NCBI GenBank assembly: GCA_002633005.1
Contig: NMRA01000270.1
Span: forward strand, 486,904 to 550,903
Origin: Phoronis australis
Taxonomy: Eukaryota > Phoronida > Phoronidae
Direction of reading: 5' to 3'
Length of the DNA: 64,000 nucleotides
A program made the translations under genes and the position numbers. Below, piece by piece: positions 1 to 10,500 of this stretch (positions within the stretch are counted from its first letter, which is position 1; each line of letters starts with the position of its first letter). Under the pieces are notes generated by a model. That model had not been told where the DNA came from and ran no database searches. It saw only the letters and a program-made list of their open reading frames with translations.

Positions 1-30
1 TATGCTTATTTACCCTGACTTTTGTTACAG

Positions 31-112
31 TTACAGTGGAGCCAAGCAGGAGAGAGATGCATTTGACACATTGTTTGATCATGCTCCAGACAAACTGAAT
101 GTTGTGAAGAAG
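31..112 (+). CDS. parvin exon (start of CH2 region)
   Basis: Encodes YSGAKQERDAFDTLFDHAP and on to VVKK, ending in phase 0 at GTGAGC. Two acceptors lie 6 bp apart, ending at 30 and 36 (TTACAG repeated), and both keep frame. The upstream codon is split, so the exon begins with the last base of a codon. Confidence 0.9.
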
Positions 113-3100
113 GTGAGCCCTTTGTTGATGATGCATGGAGAGAGGGAGGGGGGGNTGGGGAGAGGGGGTGGCGAGAGGGAGGGAGAGAGAGAGTGGTCTG
201 TGTAGGGGAAAGGAGTTGATTGAGTTTTGTGGATTTTCAACATTATTATTTATGCCCCCAAATTAATATGCCTGTCAGTCTAAAGGAGATGCTGGTTCCA
301 TGACTAGTCACTAGATGGAGAGGCTGGTTCCATGTGGGAAATTGAAATTTTTTACTTCAAAATTCAACATTTGACATTTAGTTTATAATATTTGCCGATT
401 TAGTGAGGTTTAACACGATACATTTACTGAACACGAAATGAAGCTCAAGAAACTACAAAACTGTGATTTTTTAAAGCTGTGTACTTGTGAAGTGACTAGT
501 AGCTATTTTAAAATGGCTTTTTAAGACAAAAAGTTGCCGTCACAAATTTGACAGTGAGTGCTATTTATTGATTGTTTGTACAGCTAGGTTCACCGTTAGC
601 TCGGTTATTTGAATTTGACGGCAGCAGTTTTGACCTAATAACAGCTGCATGTGCCTTTAAAGGTTGTGTGCTAATTGTTATCAAATTGTGTTTGCTACTG
701 TGGTTAATTGTCATACGTAATAGTAACAAAACAAAATACTGTCATTGCAGTCGTTGATTACATTTGTGAACAAACACCTGAACAAGATTAACCTGGAGGT
801 CACCGATTTGGACTCACAGGTAAGTGTTTGTGTGTTCAATTGTATGGTCTAACAGGTCACAAAATTTACTTAGACTCTCGTGTAATCTTTGTATGTTAAC
901 TTGTATTGCCTGATAGGCAGGGCTTGGAATGACCAATGACAAAAACTAGGGAATAGATGGTGTATCATTCCACAACTAAAAAGGCTTGTGTGAAATATTT
1001 TTTTTTGTGTTGTAAAGTTTATGTGAAGTAAACATTTTTGCATGAATGATGATAAAAGAGAGACGTAAAAAGAGGAAACCGGAAATTAAAATGAGAGGAA
1101 ATCAAAACCAAAAAAAGAATTCCTCTCAAAAGAGGAAAATTTCAAGTACCTACATAGGTCACAAGTTGATGACTCTCGTGTAAGAGTTTGTATGTTAACT
1201 TTCTGCACACATTACCTGTGTGTGCCTTGTTGCCTGTATAAGTATTCTCATGCTCGTTTTGAGTGGGAGTAGCATTCAGTGATGGTGCTGGAGATTGAAC
1301 CTGTATTTGCATAAATCACCGCAATAAAATCCAGGAAAGCTGTACCTACACATTTTACAAATGTTGTGCAAATGCACTCTTCATTATTCGTCATGTCCTG
1401 TGTTGAAATTCTGATATAATCAATATCTGATTCCAGTTTCACGATGGTGTTTACTTGGTCCTTTTGATGGGGCTACTGGAAGGCTACTTTGTTCCCCTCT
1501 ATAGCTTTTACCTGACACCTGAAAGCTTTGATCAAAAGGTGAGATCACCTGTTTAATGATTCGTTTAGATATACAGCTTTCAGTCACGTTAGAGAAGCGT
1601 GTGCTATGCTTAGTCATTATACCACCAGGGATTTTTATGCACATGACTTGGGCAGAGCATACTAAAAGGTAACCAAGCCTAATACTAAAAAGGAACCAAG
1701 CCTTATATGGACTGAGTACAGGGTGTAACTGTTCTCACACTTCGAAGGGCAATAACTGCCTGGTTTATTGACTAAGGAACAATGTTGCTGGTTTAGATTT
1801 GTAAAGTGGTGATCACAAAATAATTAAGTCTCCCACATGTGAACTTGCGGGGGCATTGTAATAAGGCATGAGTACGTTTTGGGACACTCTGTATATTGCA
1901 TGGTGTTAAGGTTATATTTTATATGTAAGGATTTATGTAATAACAAAAGGTGAAAAGCTAGAAGATACTTTAGACGTTGTCAGTCATCTTATGGTTGTTG
2001 AACCTAGTTATAACGTAACCTGTGTTGCAGTGTGGCTTAGTGGAATAAGTATCCATTTCCTTTACTCAAGATGGTGGGTTGGAGTCCTACTTAGGCACAC
2101 AGCTAGACCCTTGAGTCAGTCTCTAGCTCCTCAGCTTGGTTAGCAACATTGTACATACTTTGTATATACTTTGTATATTTCTTCCTGCTTTGAAAAAAGA
2201 GCCACCACTGTGAGTCTTCATAGGCTTCTTAGTGATCATTACAATGTGTGTGTCCAGACTTGAAAGGTTTCTATTGATAGTGGGCGTCCAAATGACACAT
2301 TGGGCTTCCTTGCCAGGACGTCCATATTAGTCCATTTGGACGCCCAGGACGTACGCTGTATAAAGGCCTGGTCCCTGATGTATATTTCAACTAGTTGTGT
2401 CTGTATTACCTCTGTCCTGTTGACTGACAACTTTTCACACTGTTTTCAATGTCCATGTTTTCCACACGCTAGTCGATTTCACATTTCTCACCTTTGTTCA
2501 CAGGTTCACAATGTTGGCTTCTCCTTTGAGTTGATGCAAGATGCAGGTCTGGCGAAACCCAAACCTCGACCTGAAGGTAAAGGTTTATTGCTGTGGTAGT
2601 AATATACAACCTCAAGCCTTGGCCTAAAGATGAACCTAGTGAATAGTCAGTGACAGTTTGTTGCAGTGGTAAAAACTGAAGTCTTCTCCTTTGCAAAAGT
2701 AGAAAAACGCATTATGTAATTAAGCTAGTTTTTGGTGCTGTGTAACAGTTCTGTGCCGAGTTGGACTAGTGAAGACAGATACATACAGCTGTCCAATTGT
2801 CCAGCTTCTCAGATGTCTTGGTTTCAATATGGCATCTTAATGTGCAGTATTAGAACTTCATCGGCATTTGTGACAAATGCAATGTTAAAGGTTTGATGTA
2901 ACTAGAGGAACTCCATGGTTTTCGGCATGGCACTGTCTCACGACTTGGTTTAAAGACATAGACAGTTGTGTTTTATGGTGGTGAAAAAGTTTTTGTATTT
3001 GCCTTCAAGTATGTAGGTTACAGTTGTAGTGAACCTTTGTTTTGCAGATGTGGTGAACCTTGACCTCAAGTCAACCCTTCGTGTTCTCTACAATCTGTTC

Positions 3101-3124
3101 ACAAAGTACAAAGGGGTCAGCTAA
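31..3124 (+). CDS. parvin (alpha/beta-parvin family), 3' part of gene
   Basis: Parvins are focal-adhesion adaptors that join integrin-linked kinase and PINCH, bind paxillin through their second calponin-homology (CH2) domain, and link integrins to actin. Five exons join in phase: 31-112 (or 37-112), 751-819, 1437-1538, 2504-2576 and 3048-3124 with TAA. The peptide has the family signatures DAFDTLFDHAPDKLNVVKK, FVNKHLNKINLEV, DGVYLVLLMGLLEGYFVPL and the C-terminal LKSTLRVLYNLFTKYKGVS. In human parvins the last residues are TKYRNVE, so the end is full length. The N-terminal region and CH1 domain lie off the left edge. The gene is transcribed toward TEAD. Vertebrates have three parvins; I cannot say which this corresponds to, and a single pro-orthologue is likely. 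Family assignment is very secure. Confidence 0.96.
137..200 (+). repeat. purine-rich (GA/GGGA) simple repeat
   Basis: Almost pure G/A run in the first parvin intron, interrupted by one N at 155. The N probably marks a sequencing ambiguity in the G run. Confidence 0.85.
751..819 (+). CDS. parvin CH2 exon
   Basis: Sixty-nine bases between TTGCAG and GTAAGT encode SLITFVNKHLNKINLEVTDL and DSQ, the first helix of CH2. Both ends are phase 0. Confidence 0.95.
918..945 (+). repeat. dispersed repeat, copy 1
   Basis: The 28 bp containing GGCTTGGAATGACCAATGAC is identical to 21542-21569. Its full extent is unknown because the second copy runs into N. Confidence 0.7.
1437..1538 (+). CDS. parvin CH2 exon
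   Basis: Thirty-four codons between TTCCAG and GTGAGA encode FHDGVYLVLLMGLLEGYFVP and on to PESFDQK, the most conserved block of the parvin CH2 domain. Both ends are phase 0. Confidence 0.96.
2029..2180 (+). repeat. tRNA-derived SINE-like repeat
   Basis: Within a parvin intron. It has a perfect RNA polymerase III A box (TGGCTTAGTGG at about 2033-2043) and a B-box-like GGTTGGAGTCC about 45 bp further on, followed by a non-tRNA body with TTTGTATA repeats. No complete tRNA fold is evident, so a SINE or tRNA pseudogene is the best call. Confidence 0.5.
2504..2576 (+). CDS. parvin CH2 exon
   Basis: Encodes VHNVGFSFELMQDAGLAKPK and PRPE, then one base of a split Asp codon before GTAAAG. Confidence 0.96.
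3048..3124 (+). CDS. parvin terminal coding exon
   Basis: After TTTGCAG it completes the Asp codon and encodes VVNLDLKSTLRVLYNLFTKY then KGVS and TAA at 3122-3124. The end matches the usual parvin C-terminus in length. Confidence 0.96.
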
Positions 3125-3994
3125 AGTTTACTGGTTCATACTGACCAATCACTGTAGCCATGAGGTTTACTCTCAGCTGGGATTTCCCAATTCTCCATTT
3201 GGGGTTTGAGTATGCTGCAGGTGTTCGCTGGAGACGAGAAAAGTTCCGTATGCTAGTTTGAGAATGATATAGATTGTACATTAGTTGATATGAATACTCA
3301 TTGCATTATCGTCCACCAACAAGGCTAAGCATGCTGCGTTTTATATTTTTATTATTATATATTACACTGATTTAGAAACAAAGTCAGTAGTTTTTTAATT
3401 TAGCTGTGTTCTTCAGGTACGTTTCTGAATAATCAGCGGATCTGAAGTCCCTTGCTGCCATACAAGGTTTTGTGATAGAAAGATCAAGGAGTGGTGTTCA
3501 AGGCCACTGTAAATGTCTATTTTTAGACTTTACTAATGTAGTTGTAATTAATTGCCTTTAAAGTTGTCAAATCTGTTCAGAAACATATAATGGTGCTATT
3601 TTGTGTAGTCTCTCTGTAGTGTGCTAGTGCATTGTACATTGTATCCATTAATCTGATCTGCTGTGAAGAGCAAGCCTATGGAATAGTTATTACTTTTTGT
3701 TTCTATGTATAGCTGGGTAATTTATTTATTAACATTAGTTTTCTTTGTAGAAACAATATTCATTGCAAATTATATTAATAGCATATGTTTAATTAGTTAG
3801 ATTTCAAAAAGAGTCAGTTTTTGAAAACTCAAAGCTTTCAAAAATGTCACTATTCTTCATTGCGTAAGTTGTGGATGAAGAACCTCCGATGGATTTCAAA
3901 GCTTGACTTCAATATTCTCATTTGTTGTTTAGTCATTAACAAGATTTCTAATGTACCAAAAGACCTCGCACTGACAAACACATGTTTGAATAAA
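3125..3994 (+). other. parvin 3' UTR (inferred)
   Basis: AT-rich sequence after the stop, with no coding signal. The first good AATAAA is at 3989-3994, giving a 3' UTR of about 0.87 kb. A second AATAAA is at 4050-4055. The UTR end is inferred from these motifs only. Confidence 0.45.
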
Positions 3995-4129
3995 GACAAC
4001 TTTTCTAAAATGTAGCGACATGTTTAGGCAGTAAGACATCCATTCTCAAAATAAAGCTTGAAAATGGTGGTTGTTTTAGTGCCGAAACATGTCGCTACAT
4101 TTTAGAAACGTTGTTGTCTTTATTCAAAC
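3984..4129. repeat. palindromic (foldback) element with AATAAA in both arms
   Basis: Arms 3984-4025 and 4085-4129 are inverted copies, differing by one 3-bp gap and one mismatch, around a 59-bp loop. The left arm holds AATAAA (3989-3994) and the right arm holds TTTATT (4119-4124), which is AATAAA on the minus strand. The core GCCGAAACATGTC recurs at 36242-36254, so this is a member of a dispersed family. Confidence 0.8.
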
Positions 4130-7100
4130 TTTATTTCTAATGTAGCATAACCTCAGTTTCAAACACGTGGGTTCTGGTCCAGACTCCTGGTTCATGTGTA
4201 CCTGTAACTGTACTTGTCAATTTGCTAAATGTTCACCAGCTCTTTGGAAATATAGGGAATTGGAAGTCGTAAAGTATTTGGTATTCGTGAAGGTTCGACA
4301 GTAGATTTGATTGACAAAAGCGAAACTTGTAAAAAAAAATGGTTGCATTTTGCATGGGTGTAGCCAGACTGTTTCATAAGGTACGCAACACGTTTTTGTA
4401 AGCTTGAATTATCTACAAGTACACGCAGAAAATCGACTGAACAGGCAATATGACATTAGCCTGACCAAGTCCATCTGGCAGAAACGCAAACAGACGTTAT
4501 GCCACTGATAGCTCTAATTCTACCCCACGCTCCTTTATACACTTGGGCAATTAGGCATTTGGTAGGTATGTTGAAAATAGATAGACATTTCAGCTCTTTC
4601 TTTGTCTTTATTAAGGATGGACTCCTGACCTACAAAGCTGTAGTTGATATGATTTACCTGCATAGATTGCAACAGTCATGTTCATTTCTCTAATTACAAG
4701 CATTTAACAGTCCCAGAGATACAGCTATGCTGCACATGAGGTTTACATGAAACGTCAAACCCAGAAGCCATGCCCAACGCTTGCGTTGTGTCGTGTGCAA
4801 ACAAAGAAGCATACAGAATAAGAAAATTGACAATCGGGGAATCTGTTGGTAATCATTGTACGTGCCATGTACATACCACATACCAAATATGACAGCTAAT
4901 TGTTCACAATTGGTAATCATTGTACCTACCATGTACATACTACATGCCAAATATGACAGTTAATTGTTCACAATTGGTAGTCACTGTACATACCATGTAC
5001 GTACCACATACCAAATATGACAGCTAATTGTTCACAACCCAGAGTTTAAGAGCATGAGTTAACAATCAAATCACCTTAAAATGACACGTTCCAACTGTAT
5101 CAAACAGTAAAAATCATTCATGTTATGTGCAAAATACATACTATCAAAGTGCATTCAGACATTTCAGTCAAGTAACATATAACAAGTATCTATCAAAAGT
5201 CTATAAAATACCACAAAGATGGTGTTGCAATTAACAATAGTATAAATGTATAGGACCATAATACGCCCGATGGGTAAGGAAATGTGAAGCTGACAATTTG
5301 AAGACGTAATTTCTATTCGGCAAAACGTTTAAAAATAAAGCTGTAGCTGAAACACAAAGCAACGATTGGCACAAATGTTATTCACAAAGACATGGTTTGT
5401 TGGTCATCAGTGCCCAGCGTTTGTTTTCTCATCCATGGAAAGCAATCGTATTCTTCAACAACATTTTACGTGGAAACAAGCGTGGTTACACTGGCCTTGT
5501 CTTAATTTAAAATCCCACACACAGATTGTGAATCACCATTGATGGTGTAATCAATAGCTCGACGAGTAGATTTTATGAATTGACTGCCTAAAGTTGACTT
5601 AGAACTGTAGAAGGCAAAGATCTCTACACACCAGATGAATAGTTTGGTAGACAGATAATTAGTCAAGAAATTAAACAAATATAACAAAGTTTCTAAAATA
5701 GATCGACTCAACAACTAAATGTTATATTTACAATGAGACTAGTCTACAGCTAAAATGCAAATAACTTGGCATAAAATACTTTGGAAAACCAACGTACATA
5801 TCTAACACTGAAAGTTGGTGCTGGAGTTCAACCCCAGGTGGCACTACTATTACAGATGAGCGATAAGTATCGCATCCAGCCTCTATTAACAATACAGTCC
5901 GGTGAAAATCTTGAAAAAGAGGCCTTATGGTTAAACCTTTACCACATCAAGCTATGACATGATTTGTATGGGTTTCCAGCATTTCAAATTTACTTCTGTT
6001 TCTGTAATTTCTCCCAAAACAATTCTGTGTTCAGTTGCTGCACAATGATTTCAACTGCACACTTTTCGTACAACCAAACCAGAAGCACAGCTCTACTGCA
6101 AACCAAAACAAAATGCTCTGCTCCAGTGAGGTAGTGAGCAGTGGGCATGGCGATCAAAACCCATATTTATCATCCGGAGTATCACTTAAGTTTTTCCAGT
6201 TAAAAGTTGTAGCAGGGCACTTTATGTTCTGCTGATTTATATACACTGATTGCCTTCAATCAAGAACCAGATGTTGGATATGTTCAGCAGACTCTCAATG
6301 ATAATAAAGGCCGGATGTCAGACTAACGACCAATCTCGGCTAATTACAACATGTGATGAATTCACAACAGGCTAGATGAAAAAGGCACCAGTTATTTGTT
6401 TAAAATTACAAAAATAATTTAGTTATACAATAATCAGCTTTGCTCTAATTAGAAGTTGATTTAGCCACAACAAGCTGGCAAACATGTGAATGTTTAACAA
6501 TAACAACCTCAGACAGTGATGACAAAAGCATCTGTCCAAAATGGGAACATTTCTACTTCAAAGGATCACCAGCTGCTTATCCTACCTAACTTTGCGTAAA
6601 GTCATGACCTAAAATATGCATTTGCAAATTCAAAGATAAATCTTCACCTAAAGATGGTTTATTTATACATAAAATTGGAGTTTTAGCAAAGTTGCGTGTG
6701 CTGGTTCGTACATTAAAGAATTTCAATGTTTTCTGTTGGGATCTATGTCCCCACAAGGTGATGGTATTAACTTAAAGCTTAATCCTGCAGACTGATCAGG
6801 TCTTTACTCTGCATAACCTCTAAGTCCTTCATCACGTCCCTTCCAATACAAATGAATGCACACCAAAACTCCCTAAAATTCTTTTCGTAAATCACTCATT
6901 TTCACCCCATTACTGCCCGTTACACAGGCACAGTGTCCTCCACAATATACACAGACACTATGATTCAGGATGAATGGCTCCAACGTGAACCTCAATCAGC
7001 CCACATGTCAGCTCACTTGAGATCAGTACTCGCACACAGTGTAAAACAGGTTCTCAACAAACTACACAGTGGACATTTGGCAAATTTTGGCAAAACTAAA

Positions 7101-7427
7101 TACCACTTCAACGACAAGTTGAATCAGTGATGAAACTTATAAACAAGAACCGCAAACATATCAGCAGTTTCGTTATTACACGCTAAACAGTACTGTCTGA
7201 CGGATATCACAGGTGTTACAAATACAGCGTGGAAGAACTCTTATTGTAGCTAGTTTGAAAGGAGAAGCAAATATTAACATAATGACATGCTGGGTAATTC
7301 CTGTCACTTTTGACATTGCATCTCTGTAAGCCAATTGTTGATGGTCCACAGAGATTGACCACGACTGTCCAGTCGTATTATTGCGCTCCCAGTTCGTAGT
7401 CACCCCCTGCCCCACACCAAAACACCC
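4119..7427 (-). other. TEAD 3' UTR / intergenic space
   Basis: No coding signal between the TEAD stop and parvin. Minus-strand AATAAA motifs include one at 6658-6663, giving a 3' UTR of about 0.77 kb, and distal ones at 4130-4135 and 4119-4124, giving about 3.3 kb. Which is used cannot be told from sequence. Confidence 0.35.
4848..5037. repeat. 64-bp tandem repeat, 3 copies
   Basis: Three copies begin with GGTA at 4848, 4912 and 4976, each running through CCATGTAC, CCAAATATGACAG and AATTGTTCACAA. They differ by a few substitutions. If TEAD transcripts extend to the distal poly(A) signal, the array is in the TEAD 3' UTR. Confidence 0.9.
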
Positions 7428-7541
7428 CTAGTCCTTCACTAGCCGGTAGATGTGATGCTGGGCTCCATGTTCACTCGTCGACACTTCAAACACATAGGCG
7501 ACGCACAACAGTGTCTCTTGCGTTTCCCTGTTACTCACCAC
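7428..7541 (-). CDS. TEAD: TEAD terminal coding exon
   Basis: Encodes [37 protein letters not shown] and TAG. The acceptor is TACCTCCTCAG. The extreme C-terminus is identical to human TEAD and holds the Tyr that contacts YAP. Confidence 0.97.
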   Translation of the reverse strand: MVSNRETQETLLCVAYVFEVSTSEHGAQHHIYRLVKD

Positions 7542-10500
7542 CTGAGGAGGTAAGAAAAGCACGTTAGCAGCAGACTTGGCAAAATAATGGAAAAGTTCAC
7601 TGCATTTCCATTTATTCAACAACTATGGTCTCCAGCAATAACGAAATGTCAAATTCTTTGCAAGACCCAAAATCACTTCTCTTCTGAGTAAGAAGGGAGT
7701 TGATACCAATTTGATACCGATAAGTGATCTAAATCAAATGTTATTACTTCGATGGAACACAGGTTTATAAACCACTTTTGTAAAGTCATAATGCCAATGC
7801 ATGACCAAATCTCACAACTTGTACGACTACGATGGGGAGACATGCATGTATTTCAGAGGGGATTTGCTTTGATTTGCAACTGTGGAACAAGGTCAGTTTT
7901 CCATGACTGAACTGGGTCCAGGGTAGGGCTCCTCTTTGGTGCTTGGACCAGCTTACTTGGCTTTAAGTTAAGATTTTGAGCGTCTGAAACAACAGGCGAC
8001 GCAGACATCACAGCTCACACACTCAGGAATAATTCCGCACCCATCAACACGACTTACTGGACTCATGTGACTAGGAATCATGTGCATGACCCGAGGAAGA
8101 GTCCGTGAGCCGTGTTTACTGGTGTAGGAGCCGTCAAGGTAGTCCCTGAACAGTGCTTGTGGTACAGAAGCCGTGTTTTGCGAGTCGGCAAACAGAGTTT
8201 ACCATTAGCCGTTTTCATGAATTCAGACCCATGAGCACGAGTGTGTGAGTGTGTTTGGGTAACCTGAAAAAGCCCACAGCCTCACTTCAGCCCTAAAATC
8301 CCTTGTCCTATCCAACCTCCAAGTACCAAACAAAGCCACCAATATAGCAGTAAATCCCACGCACACTCAGTCGTATTTACCTGAAGTATAGTGAAGTTCT
8401 CCAGTACGCTGTTCATCATGTATTTTTCGGGCAGATGCTTCAGCTTGTGAATAAAGTTGATCATATATTCGCACATGGGCGAGCGGTGGATTCGGTAGAC
8501 CCAGTGGCCGTTCTCAAAGCGTGAGAACTCAGTCTAGAACAAGAAAATCGTCTAATGGGTTAAGATTGCATTCAACAGTACTGTGCTATTATCAACGTGT
8601 TACTAAAAAGGACAAAAATTATGACACAATTTGAGTGTTAGCTTGACGTATGTTTCTGTAAGCTAAATAATATACCTAAGAAAGGCTCTCACAAATGAAA
8701 TGACGGTCATGAGAGATCTGTTGACCAGTATGTAAAAAGCTGTACTTCACCTGTTTAGCTGGCTGAAAATCAAAAATCAAATTTGGTCTTTTATTACTGA
8801 CATAACAAAGGTCTTTTAACATTCCTTAATGTGATGTGATTCAGTTTCTATTACCAAATCAAGTCACAAACACCATTTTCAAATTCCCAATTTTAGTGAT
8901 AACCGAAGAATTTTTTGAGTCCCAGATGGTTTTGATGTTTTAGTTGGCAATGAAAAAAGAATCCCATCACGGTACGAAATACTGTAAAATCAGTTTTATG
9001 AGAGTAAAAGTCTGATTTGGTTGTTTTTAATCACCTAATCAGGACACAAGACAAAGCCCATACTAGTACAGAGTTTTAGGAGCTATGTTGTGGACTCCTC
9101 ATTGGAAATGCCAGCTCAAAATTAGAAACAACTACTCTACAGGTAACACAGTACCTCCACTTTTTCAACCACTTGTTTTCCAAAGGAGCACACTTTTGTT
9201 GAGCATTGTATCGTCACATTTTCCGAACTTTCATAGCTGAAATAAAGACAGGTTGAATGACAAAAATTGAGTGGCAAAGCTGAAAATCACACATAAAGGC
9301 AGAAGTAAGTGAACACCAAAGAAACAAAAATATTGTGCCGTACTCGTCCGGGTTACGACCCATGCTCGGCTTACCGCCCACCCCAGAAAATTTCAATTTT
9401 TCATTTTTAAGCGCCCATGCTCGGCTTACTGCCCACCCCCAATTTTTCATGATCGAGACTTCCGTAAAAGTATCATTCCGTTCTTCTGTGAAAAAAATAA
9501 GATTCTAAAACATGCGCAACTCGCTTACCTTTCTGTGACAATCAATCAGTTTTAGCGGAACTGGGACCTTGCCTTAGCATGGCAGTAAAATACCCGTATT
9601 CTCAGGCCCTTTACTGAAGGAGACACAATTGTTTCCTTTGGATTACGCGCGCAACTCATGTCAGCATGTACTGATCACTGAGACAGCGCTTGTCGAATGT
9701 ATTTCATTTGCTGTAGCACAACCAGTAAAGCAGTACTTGACAGGGATATCCCGTCTGTGACCAATCTTTCTGTGATTCCCCGTGACAGTACACGTAACAT
9801 AACCACCCTGAGCATTGAAATAAGAAAATACATGGTCCGTTGTAACAAGCCAACTTGTGTCGTAGTTCCCATCTTGGTTAAACGCATGTTTTTAATGACT
9901 TTCATTCCCGACACCAAAATGGAAGCACCCAACCAAAGGCAAGAGCCCAAAAATCAACATGTCATTAGCGCAAGTCGAACATTCTATCCACGTTCTACGT
10001 GGTCAAAAACTTATTTTTTGAACGTTTGATTTGCCCGATGACTTTTTACAAGATGTGTTTTTGCTTCGTTATTTTGGCAGCTGACCCAGTACCCGTATTG
10101 CCTAATAGTAGTATTGTGGGATTGTTGAGCATGTGCTTTGAACGACTGCGGTGTTGGCTTTGAACTCAAAAAGAAATATACAATGTATATAAAATGTTAC
10201 ATTGTTCAAAATATTCAATAAGAAGACCTGTCAATCATTAGCATATGCTGGGTTGCCTAACTAAGTTCAAAGTATTCAGTACTGAAGAAGACCTGCCAAT
10301 CATTAGCACATGCTTGGTTGCCTAAGCGTCCAGGGGGAAGCAAATCTTTACACAATCAAGTGATTCACTTAAAAATACACCGCGAACTAGCAGAGTCTTA
10401 TTTGATCGCTTTTCTCTCAAGAAATTTGGCCTACTGAAAGCATGCCTACCTGTAGGAATACCTTAGTTCTAAGAGATGACCAGCAGCGAACGAGGTATGT

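Noticed and set aside
3984-4129. Hammerhead ribozyme suggested by GCCGAAACATGTC
   Set aside because: The required CTGATGA segment and stem II are absent.
9697-10029. 110-residue open frame on the + strand inside the 1.4-kb element
   Set aside because: No recognisable domain, and overlapping open frame on the other strand; probably chance within a repeat.
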